DNA of 54,299 nucleotides from Isosphaeraceae bacterium. Lineage in GTDB: Bacteria; Planctomycetota; Planctomycetia; Isosphaerales; Isosphaeraceae. Of this stretch, positions 16,035 to 24,267 are shown piece after piece. Each line of letters opens with the position of its first letter. Position 1 is the first letter of the stretch. The position numbers and the translations under genes were made by a program. The notes under the pieces were generated by a model. That model searched no databases. It was not told where the DNA came from and worked only from the letters and a program-made list of their open reading frames with translations. The stretch spans positions 1 through 54,299 of the forward strand of contig JANXSX010000159.1 of NCBI GenBank assembly GCA_025356475.1, read 5' to 3'.

Positions 16035-17405
16035 TCAGAATTCGCGATCCTTCACGAGTCCCGGCTGTGGGTACGGGTAGTGACCCAGCGAGGGGTCGAT
16101 CTGCAGTGGTGCCTTGCTGTCGAAGGTCAGGTTGGCGACATCGGGGGCGAACTCGTGGGGGCAGTTGAGCATGTCATCAAAGGTGATGACCTGCCCGGTG
16201 TGCGCGGCCATGCGACCCATTGATGTGACCAAGCTGGCTTCGGCACCGCGCTGGACTTCGTTGTGAAGTTTGTCTTTGCGGATCGCTTCAATCAAGTGGT
16301 CCCACTCAACTTGGTAGGGGTTACTCTCGGGCTGGGGGTAAGACCAGACCAGATCCTGCTTACGGACCTGTTGCCCCTTGTAGATCCGGCACTTGGCCGG
16401 TGTGTGGGAGTTCGACGAGATCACCGCTGAGCCCTTGGTGCCGTGGACATAGCTGGCGAACTCCTGATGACAACCAGGGATATTCCGGCCTTCGAGGAAC
16501 ATCTTCGCACCGTCGTCGAACGTATATTCGACCGAGTAGGTATCGAAGTTCTGATCGATGTAATCGCCCCGATACGTGCGGGCACCCGCGCCCTGAGCCT
16601 TGACCGGCCAGGCATCTTTCATCCAGCAGCATTCGTCGATGTTGTGGATCATGAAGTCGCTATAACATCCACCGCTCGCCCAGAGGAATCCGTGGAATTT
16701 GCGGACCTGGTACATCAGTTCTGAAATGTTATCAGGCTTCGGCTCCGTCAATGCCGAGCCGACGGGGCTGGTCTGACGATAAGCCCGGAGCATGATCACA
16801 TCACCGATCTGTCCGTCCTTGATTCGCTTGTAGAGTTCTTCCCGAGCCTCGCAGTGCCGGCACATCAGGCCAACACCGACCTTGAGGTTCTTCTTCTTGG
16901 CCTCTTCGCCCAGGGCGATCATCTTGCGAGTGCTTGGCCCATCGACGGTGAGAGGCTTCTCCATGAAGACGTGAACACCCTTCTGGATCGCGGCCCCGAA
17001 GTGGACCCAGCGGAAGGCGGGCGGGGTTGTCATGATCGCAATGTCGCCCGGCTTCAGGCAATCGATCGCCTTCTGGTAGCCGTCGAAGCCGATGAACCTA
17101 CGGTCTTCCGGGACGTCAACTTGAGCACCCAGCTTCTTGAGGTCTTCGTAACTATCGTCGAGCTTGTCCTTGAAGACATCGGCCATGGCGACGAGCTTGA
17201 TTGGCCCCTTGCCCACAACCGACAACGCCTGGGTGGCTGCACCCGTGCCGCGACCACCGCAGCCGATCAGCGCGACATTGATCGTGTTGTCTTCGCCGGC
17301 GTGGACCATCGGGACAGCCATTCCCGCGAGAGCCGAGGTCGCGGCGACCTGGCCAGTGACCTTGAGAAAATCGCGCCGCGTTGTTGATGGCACTGGTTCG
17401 GTCAT
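16035..17405 (-). CDS. Tat-exported Gfo/Idh/MocA-family oxidoreductase
   Basis: This 456-residue protein begins with a twin-arginine signal (TTRRDFLKVTG, R10 R11) and a hydrophobic stretch ending in VHA. The NAD(P)-binding Rossmann loop VALIGCGGRGTG follows, then the conserved HVFMEKPLTVDG. The C-terminal alpha/beta domain contains FHGFLWASGGCYSDFMIHNID. Members of this group oxidise or reduce sugars and sugar derivatives. Tat-exported forms are very common in planctomycetes and fold with cofactor before export. GGAG lies eight bases before ATG 17405. The alpha/beta hydrolase gene lies upstream on the same strand, 165 bases away. Confidence 0.93.
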   Translation of the reverse strand: MTEPVPSTTRRDFLKVTGQVAATSALAGMAVPMVHAGEDNTINVALIGCGGRGTGAATQALSVVGKGPIKLVAMADVFKDKLDDSYEDLKKLGAQVDVPEDRRFIGFDGYQKAIDCLKPGDIAIMTTPPAFRWVHFGAAIQKGVHVFMEKPLTVDGPSTRKMIALGEEAKKKNLKVGVGLMCRHCEAREELYKRIKDGQIGDVIMLRAYRQTSPVGSALTEPKPDNISELMYQVRKFHGFLWASGGCYSDFMIHNIDECCWMKDAWPVKAQGAGARTYRGDYIDQNFDTYSVEYTFDDGAKMFLEGRNIPGCHQEFASYVHGTKGSAVISSNSHTPAKCRIYKGQQVRKQDLVWSYPQPESNPYQVEWDHLIEAIRKDKLHNEVQRGAEASLVTSMGRMAAHTGQVITFDDMLNCPHEFAPDVANLTFDSKAPLQIDPSLGHYPYPQPGLVKDREF

Positions 17406-17552
17406 CGATTCGACTCCGGGGAGGGCAAGAGAGCGGAGGCACGCCGGGTTTCGCGGAGACCGATCGTTGGAACGATCTCACACAATCATTCCACAATAAT
17501 CGCATTCACGAGACACAACAACAAGGAACTGGCTGGACTTGAAGGTCAGAAG

Positions 17553-17568
17553 TCTCCCAGACGGGAGA
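17553..17568 (-). terminator. Small hairpin after the alpha/beta hydrolase gene
   Basis: TCTCCC at 17553-17558 pairs with GGGAGA at 17563-17568, loop AGAC. In the minus strand it comes two bases after the stop of the hydrolase gene. The T-run lies on the plus-strand side only, so termination activity is doubtful. Confidence 0.25.
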
Positions 17569-17570
17569 TT

Positions 17571-18641
17571 TTAGCTGGCCGGTTTCAGCCAGGTGACCAG
17601 CCAGTCGAGCGCCATCTCCATCTGCGGTTTCGTCACTGCGTGACCAACTCCTTTGGCGACATCGATCTTGAGCATCTCGGGCTTGCCGATCGTCGCGAAG
17701 GCTTCCCGGGCCGATGCGAACGCAACCTCACTGCCACCGATCGGGCAGTTCGGATCGGTCTCCCCGTTCAAGATCAGCAATGGTCGGCCTGCGAACAGCT
17801 TGAGCATGTTCGGGCAGTCGTACTGGTCGAGCATCCCGGGAATCACCTTATTCCAGAGCTCTCGGCAGACGCGAGCGTTGACCTCGCTCTCGCCGAGATC
17901 TTTTGCGGCGGCTTCGTGGGCGAGGCTTACGGTCTTGGCGCGCCCTTGCCATTGATTGTTCTCCAAACTCCATTTGAAGCTCTGGACCGAGATGGCCGGG
18001 ATGGCCACCTTGACCCGTTCGTCGACCGAGGCTGCAAGCCAGGTCTCAATTCCACCCATGCTGAAGCCAACCATGCCAATCCGGTCAGGATCCACGTCGG
18101 GACGAGACTGCAAGTAATCAACCGTCCTCCAAAGGTCCCACACCGTGTCGTAGTAAAACGGGTGGGGTTGGGGTTCGCCAGGCTTGGTTCGCCAGGCTCT
18201 TGTGATCGCTTCGAGATAAGCTTTCGACCCACCCGTCCCTGCCGAGCGGTCCCCATGGTAGCGGGCGTCGATCGCGACTCCAATGATCCCCTTGCGGGCA
18301 AGCTCCTGCATGAATCCAGCCTGGGATTCTTTGGTCCCGCCCGTCCCATGAAGCACAATCACGGCGGGTCGCTTGCTCGTGGCGGACTTGGGCTTGATCA
18401 AGAGAATTGGCACTCGTTCTTCAGTCCCATCAGTGTCGCGTTCCGAGAGAAAGTCCCCCTTTTCCACGTCGAATTCACCCGGCTCCTGGGTCGGTTGGAC
18501 ATGGGGGAAAAGACCGAGCCTGGGCCGGTCGAGCATCTTCTGGAACCCCGCGCGAATCTCCTGCGCCGGGATGTCCTTGCCATACACCGGCGCGACGATG
18601 AACGCCAGCAGTGGTACAAACAGCATTCGACAGTAACTCAT
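17571..18641 (-). CDS. Exported alpha/beta hydrolase (dienelactone-hydrolase-like)
   Basis: This 356-residue protein has a short signal peptide (MLFVPLLAFIVAPVYG). The core shows AVIVLHGTGGTKE (oxyanion loop), RIGMVGFSMGGIE with the nucleophile S194, PLLILNGETDPNCPIGG with the likely acid residue, and GVGHAVT with the catalytic His. This is the order of the dienelactone hydrolase/acetyl xylan esterase type. It probably cleaves an ester outside the cytoplasm. It starts 18 bases after the stop of the GH-A-like gene, so the two form an operon. An esterase that removes acyl groups from a polysaccharide would fit, but this is inference. Confidence 0.9.
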   Translation of the reverse strand: MSYCRMLFVPLLAFIVAPVYGKDIPAQEIRAGFQKMLDRPRLGLFPHVQPTQEPGEFDVEKGDFLSERDTDGTEERVPILLIKPKSATSKRPAVIVLHGTGGTKESQAGFMQELARKGIIGVAIDARYHGDRSAGTGGSKAYLEAITRAWRTKPGEPQPHPFYYDTVWDLWRTVDYLQSRPDVDPDRIGMVGFSMGGIETWLAASVDERVKVAIPAISVQSFKWSLENNQWQGRAKTVSLAHEAAAKDLGESEVNARVCRELWNKVIPGMLDQYDCPNMLKLFAGRPLLILNGETDPNCPIGGSEVAFASAREAFATIGKPEMLKIDVAKGVGHAVTKPQMEMALDWLVTWLKPAS

Positions 18642-18659
18642 GAGAAAATTCCTCTGCGT

Positions 18660-21338
18660 TTATGGATGGATCAGGTAATAGAGCGTGGTTGGTTCGAGGG
18701 TGATCTCGCTTGCATTGCCCAGGTCGTGGAGGGGGTCGCCGTTAGGGTCGAGGGCTGTGACTTTCAATTTGGCCGCGTCAGGTCGGTGGAATTTGACGAT
18801 CCCGTCCAGGTTGCGAACGAGCCATGGGTCTTGACCGATGCTCGTGATCCGGCTTACCCCGGTCGAGTCGGGTTCGCTCTTGAATCCGCTCGCCTTCTCT
18901 TCCGACATGACCTGCAGCAAGATCTTTTGCGAGCTGGCCAGCGGCTTGCCGTCGAGGCTGATGGCGATAATATGTCCGAGATCAAGACTCGAAGAAATCG
19001 AGATATCACGAAGCCTGACGAGCTTCAGGTCGCGAAGGGTCCCACTTGCTCCCTGTGCGGAGGGAGCATTGATTGTGAGTGTCCCCCGCTGATAGTCCAG
19101 TTGGAGTTCGCCGGTGCTGCTCGTGACTTTCTGGTTTTTTCGATCGATCAAACGAGACAGATCCTTGAGCTGGGCAGGTGCCGATTTCGGCGCGAAGTTG
19201 ACATTGGTTCGACCCGCGAAGTGGACCAGTGGGTCAATCACCTGACCGGGCTGAATTGTGGTTCCTTTGGGGACGTCCTTCAGTCTGAGCTCATCAAACG
19301 CGGCATCCTGGGGCAGGGGGGTCCCTTGAAGGTCGAGGATGTCGTTCACGCCGAGCGTGAGGTTCACCAGTAGGTCACCGGGCGCGATCAGCCCTTTGCG
19401 ATAGACCATCGCGGCTGCTGGGAACTGCCCCATCATGGCTGGAGACATCAACGTCCAAGGTTGCATGAAGTAGCCGGGCTTGACCGACCAGTTGGCACCA
19501 TCGAGTGCGAAATGAACGATGGCGTCGCTATCCTGAAGTGCGCCATAGGCTGCGAAATAGAGAGGGGCTTCGGAGCGATACCGATTGGGACGGTTCCAAG
19601 TCGTCTCCGAGATCATCGATGGTTTATTGTCATAGCTAATGTCCATCATCGGATGGGTGAATATCTTAGGCTTGCCCGGCTCTTCGGGATCGAACTTGAG
19701 TGCGCTCCGGTCGACATAAGAGTGACCATCGCGAATCGACCACTCAGAACTCGCTCCCTGGTTCTTACACCCGAAGTAGCCGTGTCGGTCGATGAAGTCG
19801 CCGACCGTGTACGAATACTTCTCGATCGGCCCGAGGACCTGGGGGTTGGCAGTCGCCCAGTTCGAGGTTGTGATAACCCCCTTGAACCCAAGCTCGCGAA
19901 GGAACGCGATTGTCTCGGTATAGAATCGCCGCTGGCTTTCAAGTAGGAAACGGGCCGTATCCTTATCGCGAGCCGTCCTGTCATTGGCGATGCTGTAGAG
20001 AGGTCTGAAACCCAGCCGACCTTCTTGAAGGTTGTCCCGCTTATCGGCCAACCCATTCCACGATTTAAGGGTTTGTTCCACGGATCCATATTTGGCTTTG
20101 GCCCAGGTCCCAAATTGCGATTCGAGGATCCGCAACTCAGGGTCGGGGATGTTGTCGGGCGTGAAGGTCCAGAAGAAGTACGAGTCTTCGTTGATGATCT
20201 CTAGCCCGGCTACGGCGGGGTCATCGATTAGCCTCGCTCCCGTCTTGGGATGAGGTGTCAATAAGAGCGCCTTCCACCAGACCTGGTATTGTTTTTGAAA
20301 ATCCTTATTGAAGTATAAGGCTGCGAACGGATTCTTCTTGCCATCGTAGCCTGGGAGCCAGGTCGTTTCGGGCTTCGGGGTGAGCCAGAGCGGGAAGTAG
20401 ATCGAAAAATGACTATAAATGCCCTCGGCTTTCATGGTCTCCACGACATCAAAAGCGTGGTTGATCTCTTTGGGATCGACATCCCCGTTTTTGTCAAAAT
20501 AAGCGTGGTGGACTCGGACCATGTTCACACCTCGCTTGGCGAGCGTCTTCGCCTCAATAGCAAGGGCGTCGCGTTCTCGGCTTGAAGGTCCGTTCACTGC
20601 CCAAAATCGCAGGGGAAGACCGGTCTTCGAATGAATAAAAGATGAGCCTTTGGCAGCAATGAAGCCGCCGTCACCGGCATTCTTTTCGTTCAATAATCGC
20701 AGACTGATCCCGCTGGCGGGATGGAATGGGTCGGTCTTTGGTTCGAAAGCGAACCAGCCCTTCTCGGCCTTGGAAGGGGTACTCACTGCGTCCGGCTTAA
20801 GGATCCCCTTGGGACGGAATGGTTCGTTCGAGAAGACAAAGCTATCGAGCGATCCGTGATTATTGTTGGCACTCGCCATCTGGAATCGGATGCGATTCTG
20901 CCCTTTCACGAGCCCAACCTTACCGACGGGCGACCAGGCCAAGAAGCGAAGGTCGATCTTGCCGTCGACAGCAACATTGGTCGTCTCTTGCTGGCCCGAT
21001 TCGAGGTCGATGAGTGTCCAAGCTCCGCCGTTGAGCTGGTATGAGAGTTTGGTTTGAACGGGGTTTGCCCGGACCCAGAAGTCGTACGGACCAGCCGCCG
21101 GCGCGACAAAGTTGTAGGTTGCTTCGCCCGGCTTTTCGTTCCAATTGCTGATGAAGTCGCCGCCGGAGAGCTGATTGCGGATGACCTGGTCGTACCAGAA
21201 TGGGTGGCGGTGCATGGTCGTTTGGCTGGGCTTCTCACCTTCAACCCAAATCCAGGCCGCGTGAGAGACTGTCCCGACGAGTAGCAGGCTGACCCAGGAG
21301 GCCAAGCAACGACCGATGAGAGAACGCAGACTAGGCAT
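18660..21338 (-). CDS. Exported GH-A-like glycoside hydrolase with N-terminal binding domain
   Basis: This protein (892 residues from ATG 21338) starts with a signal peptide (LASWVSLLLVGTVSHA). Residues 30-190 look like a beta-sandwich carbohydrate-binding module (YDFWVRANPVQTKLSYQLNG). A (beta/alpha)8-barrel follows, with RGVNMVRVHHAYFD, the acid/base candidate E384 in LEIINEDSYFF, and the nucleophile candidate E578 in PSMISETTWNR. These two Glu residues at barrel strands 4 and 7 are the clan GH-A signature. The C-terminal 250 residues are beta-rich. Exact GH family is not assignable by eye. The frame is open upstream to 21470, but those 44 residues precede the signal peptide. It is first in an operon with the alpha/beta hydrolase. 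Confidence 0.88.
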   Translation of the reverse strand: MPSLRSLIGRCLASWVSLLLVGTVSHAAWIWVEGEKPSQTTMHRHPFWYDQVIRNQLSGGDFISNWNEKPGEATYNFVAPAAGPYDFWVRANPVQTKLSYQLNGGAWTLIDLESGQQETTNVAVDGKIDLRFLAWSPVGKVGLVKGQNRIRFQMASANNNHGSLDSFVFSNEPFRPKGILKPDAVSTPSKAEKGWFAFEPKTDPFHPASGISLRLLNEKNAGDGGFIAAKGSSFIHSKTGLPLRFWAVNGPSSRERDALAIEAKTLAKRGVNMVRVHHAYFDKNGDVDPKEINHAFDVVETMKAEGIYSHFSIYFPLWLTPKPETTWLPGYDGKKNPFAALYFNKDFQKQYQVWWKALLLTPHPKTGARLIDDPAVAGLEIINEDSYFFWTFTPDNIPDPELRILESQFGTWAKAKYGSVEQTLKSWNGLADKRDNLQEGRLGFRPLYSIANDRTARDKDTARFLLESQRRFYTETIAFLRELGFKGVITTSNWATANPQVLGPIEKYSYTVGDFIDRHGYFGCKNQGASSEWSIRDGHSYVDRSALKFDPEEPGKPKIFTHPMMDISYDNKPSMISETTWNRPNRYRSEAPLYFAAYGALQDSDAIVHFALDGANWSVKPGYFMQPWTLMSPAMMGQFPAAAMVYRKGLIAPGDLLVNLTLGVNDILDLQGTPLPQDAAFDELRLKDVPKGTTIQPGQVIDPLVHFAGRTNVNFAPKSAPAQLKDLSRLIDRKNQKVTSSTGELQLDYQRGTLTINAPSAQGASGTLRDLKLVRLRDISISSSLDLGHIIAISLDGKPLASSQKILLQVMSEEKASGFKSEPDSTGVSRITSIGQDPWLVRNLDGIVKFHRPDAAKLKVTALDPNGDPLHDLGNASEITLEPTTLYYLIHP

Positions 21339-21546
21339 CAGGATCGCGACCTCGTGAGGGAGAGTGGTCGGTGACCACAGAACCTGGCACCGCGATCGTA
21401 ACGCGCGGTGAGTCGAATGGAAGAGGGAAGCGTCCCCTCGAATTCCCTTCACAGGAACGATCCGGCTCAATTCGGTAGCCTACAATTGCGGAGCAACGAC
21501 GGTTCGCATGGTCGCTGAGGGCTTTGGCTTTTGGTCGAAATTCACC

Positions 21547-22671
21547 TTAAATCTCTTTCAGTCTGGCGACAATATCGAAGGCAGCACGAGGTCGGCCGAG
21601 CCTGATTGCATTCGACCTCATTTCCTCAAATTTGGTCGGGTCGTCGAGCAAACGATCGATCTTGAATGCGAGGGTCGGCGGGTTATTGCAACGGATCGCG
21701 ACCCCTTCCTCCAGCAGGTGATCGCTATTCCGTTCCTCTTGGCCAGGGATTGGGTTGACAATCACGAAGACGAGCCCCATTGCCAGGGCCTCTGACGTGG
21801 TCAGGCCTCCAGGCTTGCCGAGCAACAGGTCGGATGCCGCCATATAGTCATCCATTACAGTCGTAAATCCGATTGGGTGGATCTTCACGTTTGGATTTGG
21901 CGGTCCATCCTCAACGATCGCATCCAGGCGCGCTTTGAGCCCCTCGTTCCGACCACAGATCGCCACAACTTGGGCGGGATGCTTTAACTCTTGGAGCGTC
22001 TTCATCATCCCCTCGATCGGTCCAACGCCGAACCCTCCTGCGGAGACCAGGATCGTGGTAAGGTCGGGCTGGAGACCAAGCCGACAACGGATCGCGACCC
22101 GATCTTTCAGGGTGGAGAAGGCCGGGTCGATCGGTATCCCACTCACAGTGATTTTGGAAGGCGGAACGCCCAGTTTTTCGAGGTGGACTCGAGTCTCCTC
22201 GATTGGAACGAAGTACTGGTCATACTGTTCACAAAGCCACATCATATGGACATCAAAATCAGTGATGACAATGGCTTGTTTGGTCTTAATTTTTCCTTCG
22301 GACCGAAGCCATGAAATGATTTCCGCTGGTAAAGGGTGGGTACAGACGGCGATGTCGGGCTGATACTCCTTAAGCAGTTTTACAAACGGGCGCGTGTTCA
22401 GCTTCTCGAACTCAAGGCGTCGCCAGTCGTGACTTCCGCGTTTGTCGAGTTGATCGTAGAGCCAGCCCAGTAATTCGGGGGTTCGATTGACCATCTCGAT
22501 ATAGGTTTTCGAGTATAAGTTGCGGAAGACCGGATTCGTATAATTGAGAGTGTCGACATTCCGAACCTCCTGGCAGGCTTTTTGAGCTTGGAGAGCGTGT
22601 TCGATCGCCTCGGCCGCTCTCAAGTGGCCGGCCCCCGCCGATGCCGATAGGATCAGGACACGGCCAAGCAT
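21547..22671 (-). CDS. GT28-type lipid glycosyltransferase (MGDG synthase/UgtP-like)
   Basis: This 374-residue protein starts at ATG 22671 with GAGG eight bases upstream. The N-terminal domain begins VLILSASAGAGHLRAAEAIE; GAGH is the membrane-lipid acceptor loop of MGDG synthases and processive diacylglycerol glucosyltransferases. CTHPLPAEI and VITDFDVHMMW follow. The C-terminal domain has SAGGFGVGPIEGM and GKPGGLTTSEALAMGL, the donor-binding signature of GT28. It probably adds a sugar to diacylglycerol at the cytoplasmic membrane face. Sugar type is not known. It stands alone between two units on the same strand. Confidence 0.88.
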   Translation of the reverse strand: MLGRVLILSASAGAGHLRAAEAIEHALQAQKACQEVRNVDTLNYTNPVFRNLYSKTYIEMVNRTPELLGWLYDQLDKRGSHDWRRLEFEKLNTRPFVKLLKEYQPDIAVCTHPLPAEIISWLRSEGKIKTKQAIVITDFDVHMMWLCEQYDQYFVPIEETRVHLEKLGVPPSKITVSGIPIDPAFSTLKDRVAIRCRLGLQPDLTTILVSAGGFGVGPIEGMMKTLQELKHPAQVVAICGRNEGLKARLDAIVEDGPPNPNVKIHPIGFTTVMDDYMAASDLLLGKPGGLTTSEALAMGLVFVIVNPIPGQEERNSDHLLEEGVAIRCNNPPTLAFKIDRLLDDPTKFEEMRSNAIRLGRPRAAFDIVARLKEI

Positions 22672-22778
22672 CGGAAATACCTCGTTAGAATCATACGGCA
22701 ATCGCAATGACTGTTATTCGTCCGGAGATTCCGAACATTTGCCAGGACCCTATTTCACTTTAAGGATAACATTTGGAA

Positions 22779-24257
22779 TCAGGCAATTATCTCATGAATG
22801 ACATGTCCATGCACATCGGTCAGACGTCGGTCGATGCCATTGTGTCGAACCGTGAGCTGGGTGTGATCGATTCCTAGGAGATGAAGAATGGTGGCGTGGA
22901 TATCATAAACCTGGGTTGGGTGATCGCGGTCGAGGGGTTTGTAGCCGAACTCGTCGCTCAGACCGTGGGTGATCCCACCTTTGATGCCGCCGCCAGCGAG
23001 CCAGTTGGTAAAGACATAAGGGTTATGGTCGCGCCCTTTCCCTGCTTGGCTCGATGGCATCCGACCGAATTCCGTCGTCCATAGGATGATCGTATCGTCG
23101 AGCATCCCTCGCTGTTTGAGATCCTTGATCAATCCCGAGGCCCCGCGAGCCATTCCGCGAGCCAAGGGCCCGTGGTCGCGTTCGACATCCTCGTGCGAGT
23201 CCCAGTTCCGTCTCGGAAAGCCGTTGTCATTACCCGACCAGATCTGAACAAACCGTACGCCCCGTTCTAGCAAACGCCTGGCGACGAGGCACTTGCGTCC
23301 GAACGCATCCGTTTCTTCCAGGGTGTTAATCTCTTTATCGAACGAGGATCGACCGTGATCGAGTCCATACATCTTCAGAACCGATTGAGGTTCGCGGGAA
23401 AGGTCCAAGGCCTCCGGCGCGGCGAGTTGCATCCTGGCGGCGAGTTCATAGCTCTTGATCCGAGCCTCAAGCCGGGAATCGCCTGCTCGATCGCTGGCAT
23501 GATCGCGATTGAGCCTTCGAAGCAGCTCAAGTCCTGCGGAGTCACTTGACGAAGTGACGTAGTCGTTTCTAGCTGGGGTCAGGTCGGCGACCGGGTTGTC
23601 AGTACCCGGAAAGATCACCGTTCCCTGGTGTTGCGAGGGAAGGAACGCGGTGTCCCAGTTCTTGGGACCGTTGGAGGCATACCCGCGATGGTCGGGTAAG
23701 ACGACGAACGTCGGCAGGTTCTCATTGGCTGAGCCCAGGCCATAACTTATCCAGCAGCCTGCCCCTGGAAAGCCAGGTGTGAGAAAGCCGGTCGCTTGCA
23801 GGAGAGTTGCCGAACTATGAACACCGGTCTTTCCAACCATGTTGTGGATGAACGCGATATCATCGACACATTCGCCCAAGTCCGCGACCGCGTCGGAGAG
23901 TGGCTTGCCACTCTGCCCATACGGCTTAAAGTTCCAGATCGGCTTCAACCAAGGGCCGAGACCATCCTGAAAGGTCTCGACAGTCTCACCGAAGCTGGAA
24001 GGCTGACCATGTCGTTTGATCAGTTCGGGCTTATAGTCGAACAGGTCGATATGGCTTGCCGCACCCGCCATGAAGAGTTGAACAACCCGTTTCGCTTTGG
24101 CGGGATGATGTATCCCGGCCCGGCTTTGTTCGGAGGCCAGCATTGTGGCGAGTGCAACGCCACCCAGTCCCCCTCCCGCTTGCCAGAGGAATTCCCTGCG
24201 TGAAGTGGGGCGACTTGAGTTGCCGGATCGATGAAAAGGCGAGTTATTCCAGGCCAT
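22779..24257 (-). CDS. Tat-exported DUF1501 protein
   Basis: This protein (492 residues from ATG 24257) belongs to DUF1501, related to sulfatases/alkaline phosphatases. A twin-arginine signal SRREFLWQAGGG (R20 R21) is followed by a hydrophobic part. The body has VVQLFMAGAASHIDLFDYKP, GECVDDIAFIHNMVG, WTTEFGRMP and a His/Asp-rich end, as in the family. AAGGGG six bases before this ATG decides the start; an ATG at 24290 would overlap the upstream gene. The DUF1549/DUF1553 gene stops ten bases before it. This pair is a hallmark planctomycete operon. Biochemical role is not established; a part in polymer breakdown is often suggested. Confidence 0.95.
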   Translation of the reverse strand: MAWNNSPFHRSGNSSRPTSRREFLWQAGGGLGGVALATMLASEQSRAGIHHPAKAKRVVQLFMAGAASHIDLFDYKPELIKRHGQPSSFGETVETFQDGLGPWLKPIWNFKPYGQSGKPLSDAVADLGECVDDIAFIHNMVGKTGVHSSATLLQATGFLTPGFPGAGCWISYGLGSANENLPTFVVLPDHRGYASNGPKNWDTAFLPSQHQGTVIFPGTDNPVADLTPARNDYVTSSSDSAGLELLRRLNRDHASDRAGDSRLEARIKSYELAARMQLAAPEALDLSREPQSVLKMYGLDHGRSSFDKEINTLEETDAFGRKCLVARRLLERGVRFVQIWSGNDNGFPRRNWDSHEDVERDHGPLARGMARGASGLIKDLKQRGMLDDTIILWTTEFGRMPSSQAGKGRDHNPYVFTNWLAGGGIKGGITHGLSDEFGYKPLDRDHPTQVYDIHATILHLLGIDHTQLTVRHNGIDRRLTDVHGHVIHEIIA

Positions 24258-24267
24258 GGTACGCCCC

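Noticed and set aside
17640-19373. 577-codon open frame on the plus strand
   Set aside because: It lies antisense to both the alpha/beta hydrolase and GH-A-like genes, whose catalytic motifs are clear. Its translation has no family features and is a shadow of high-GC codon usage.
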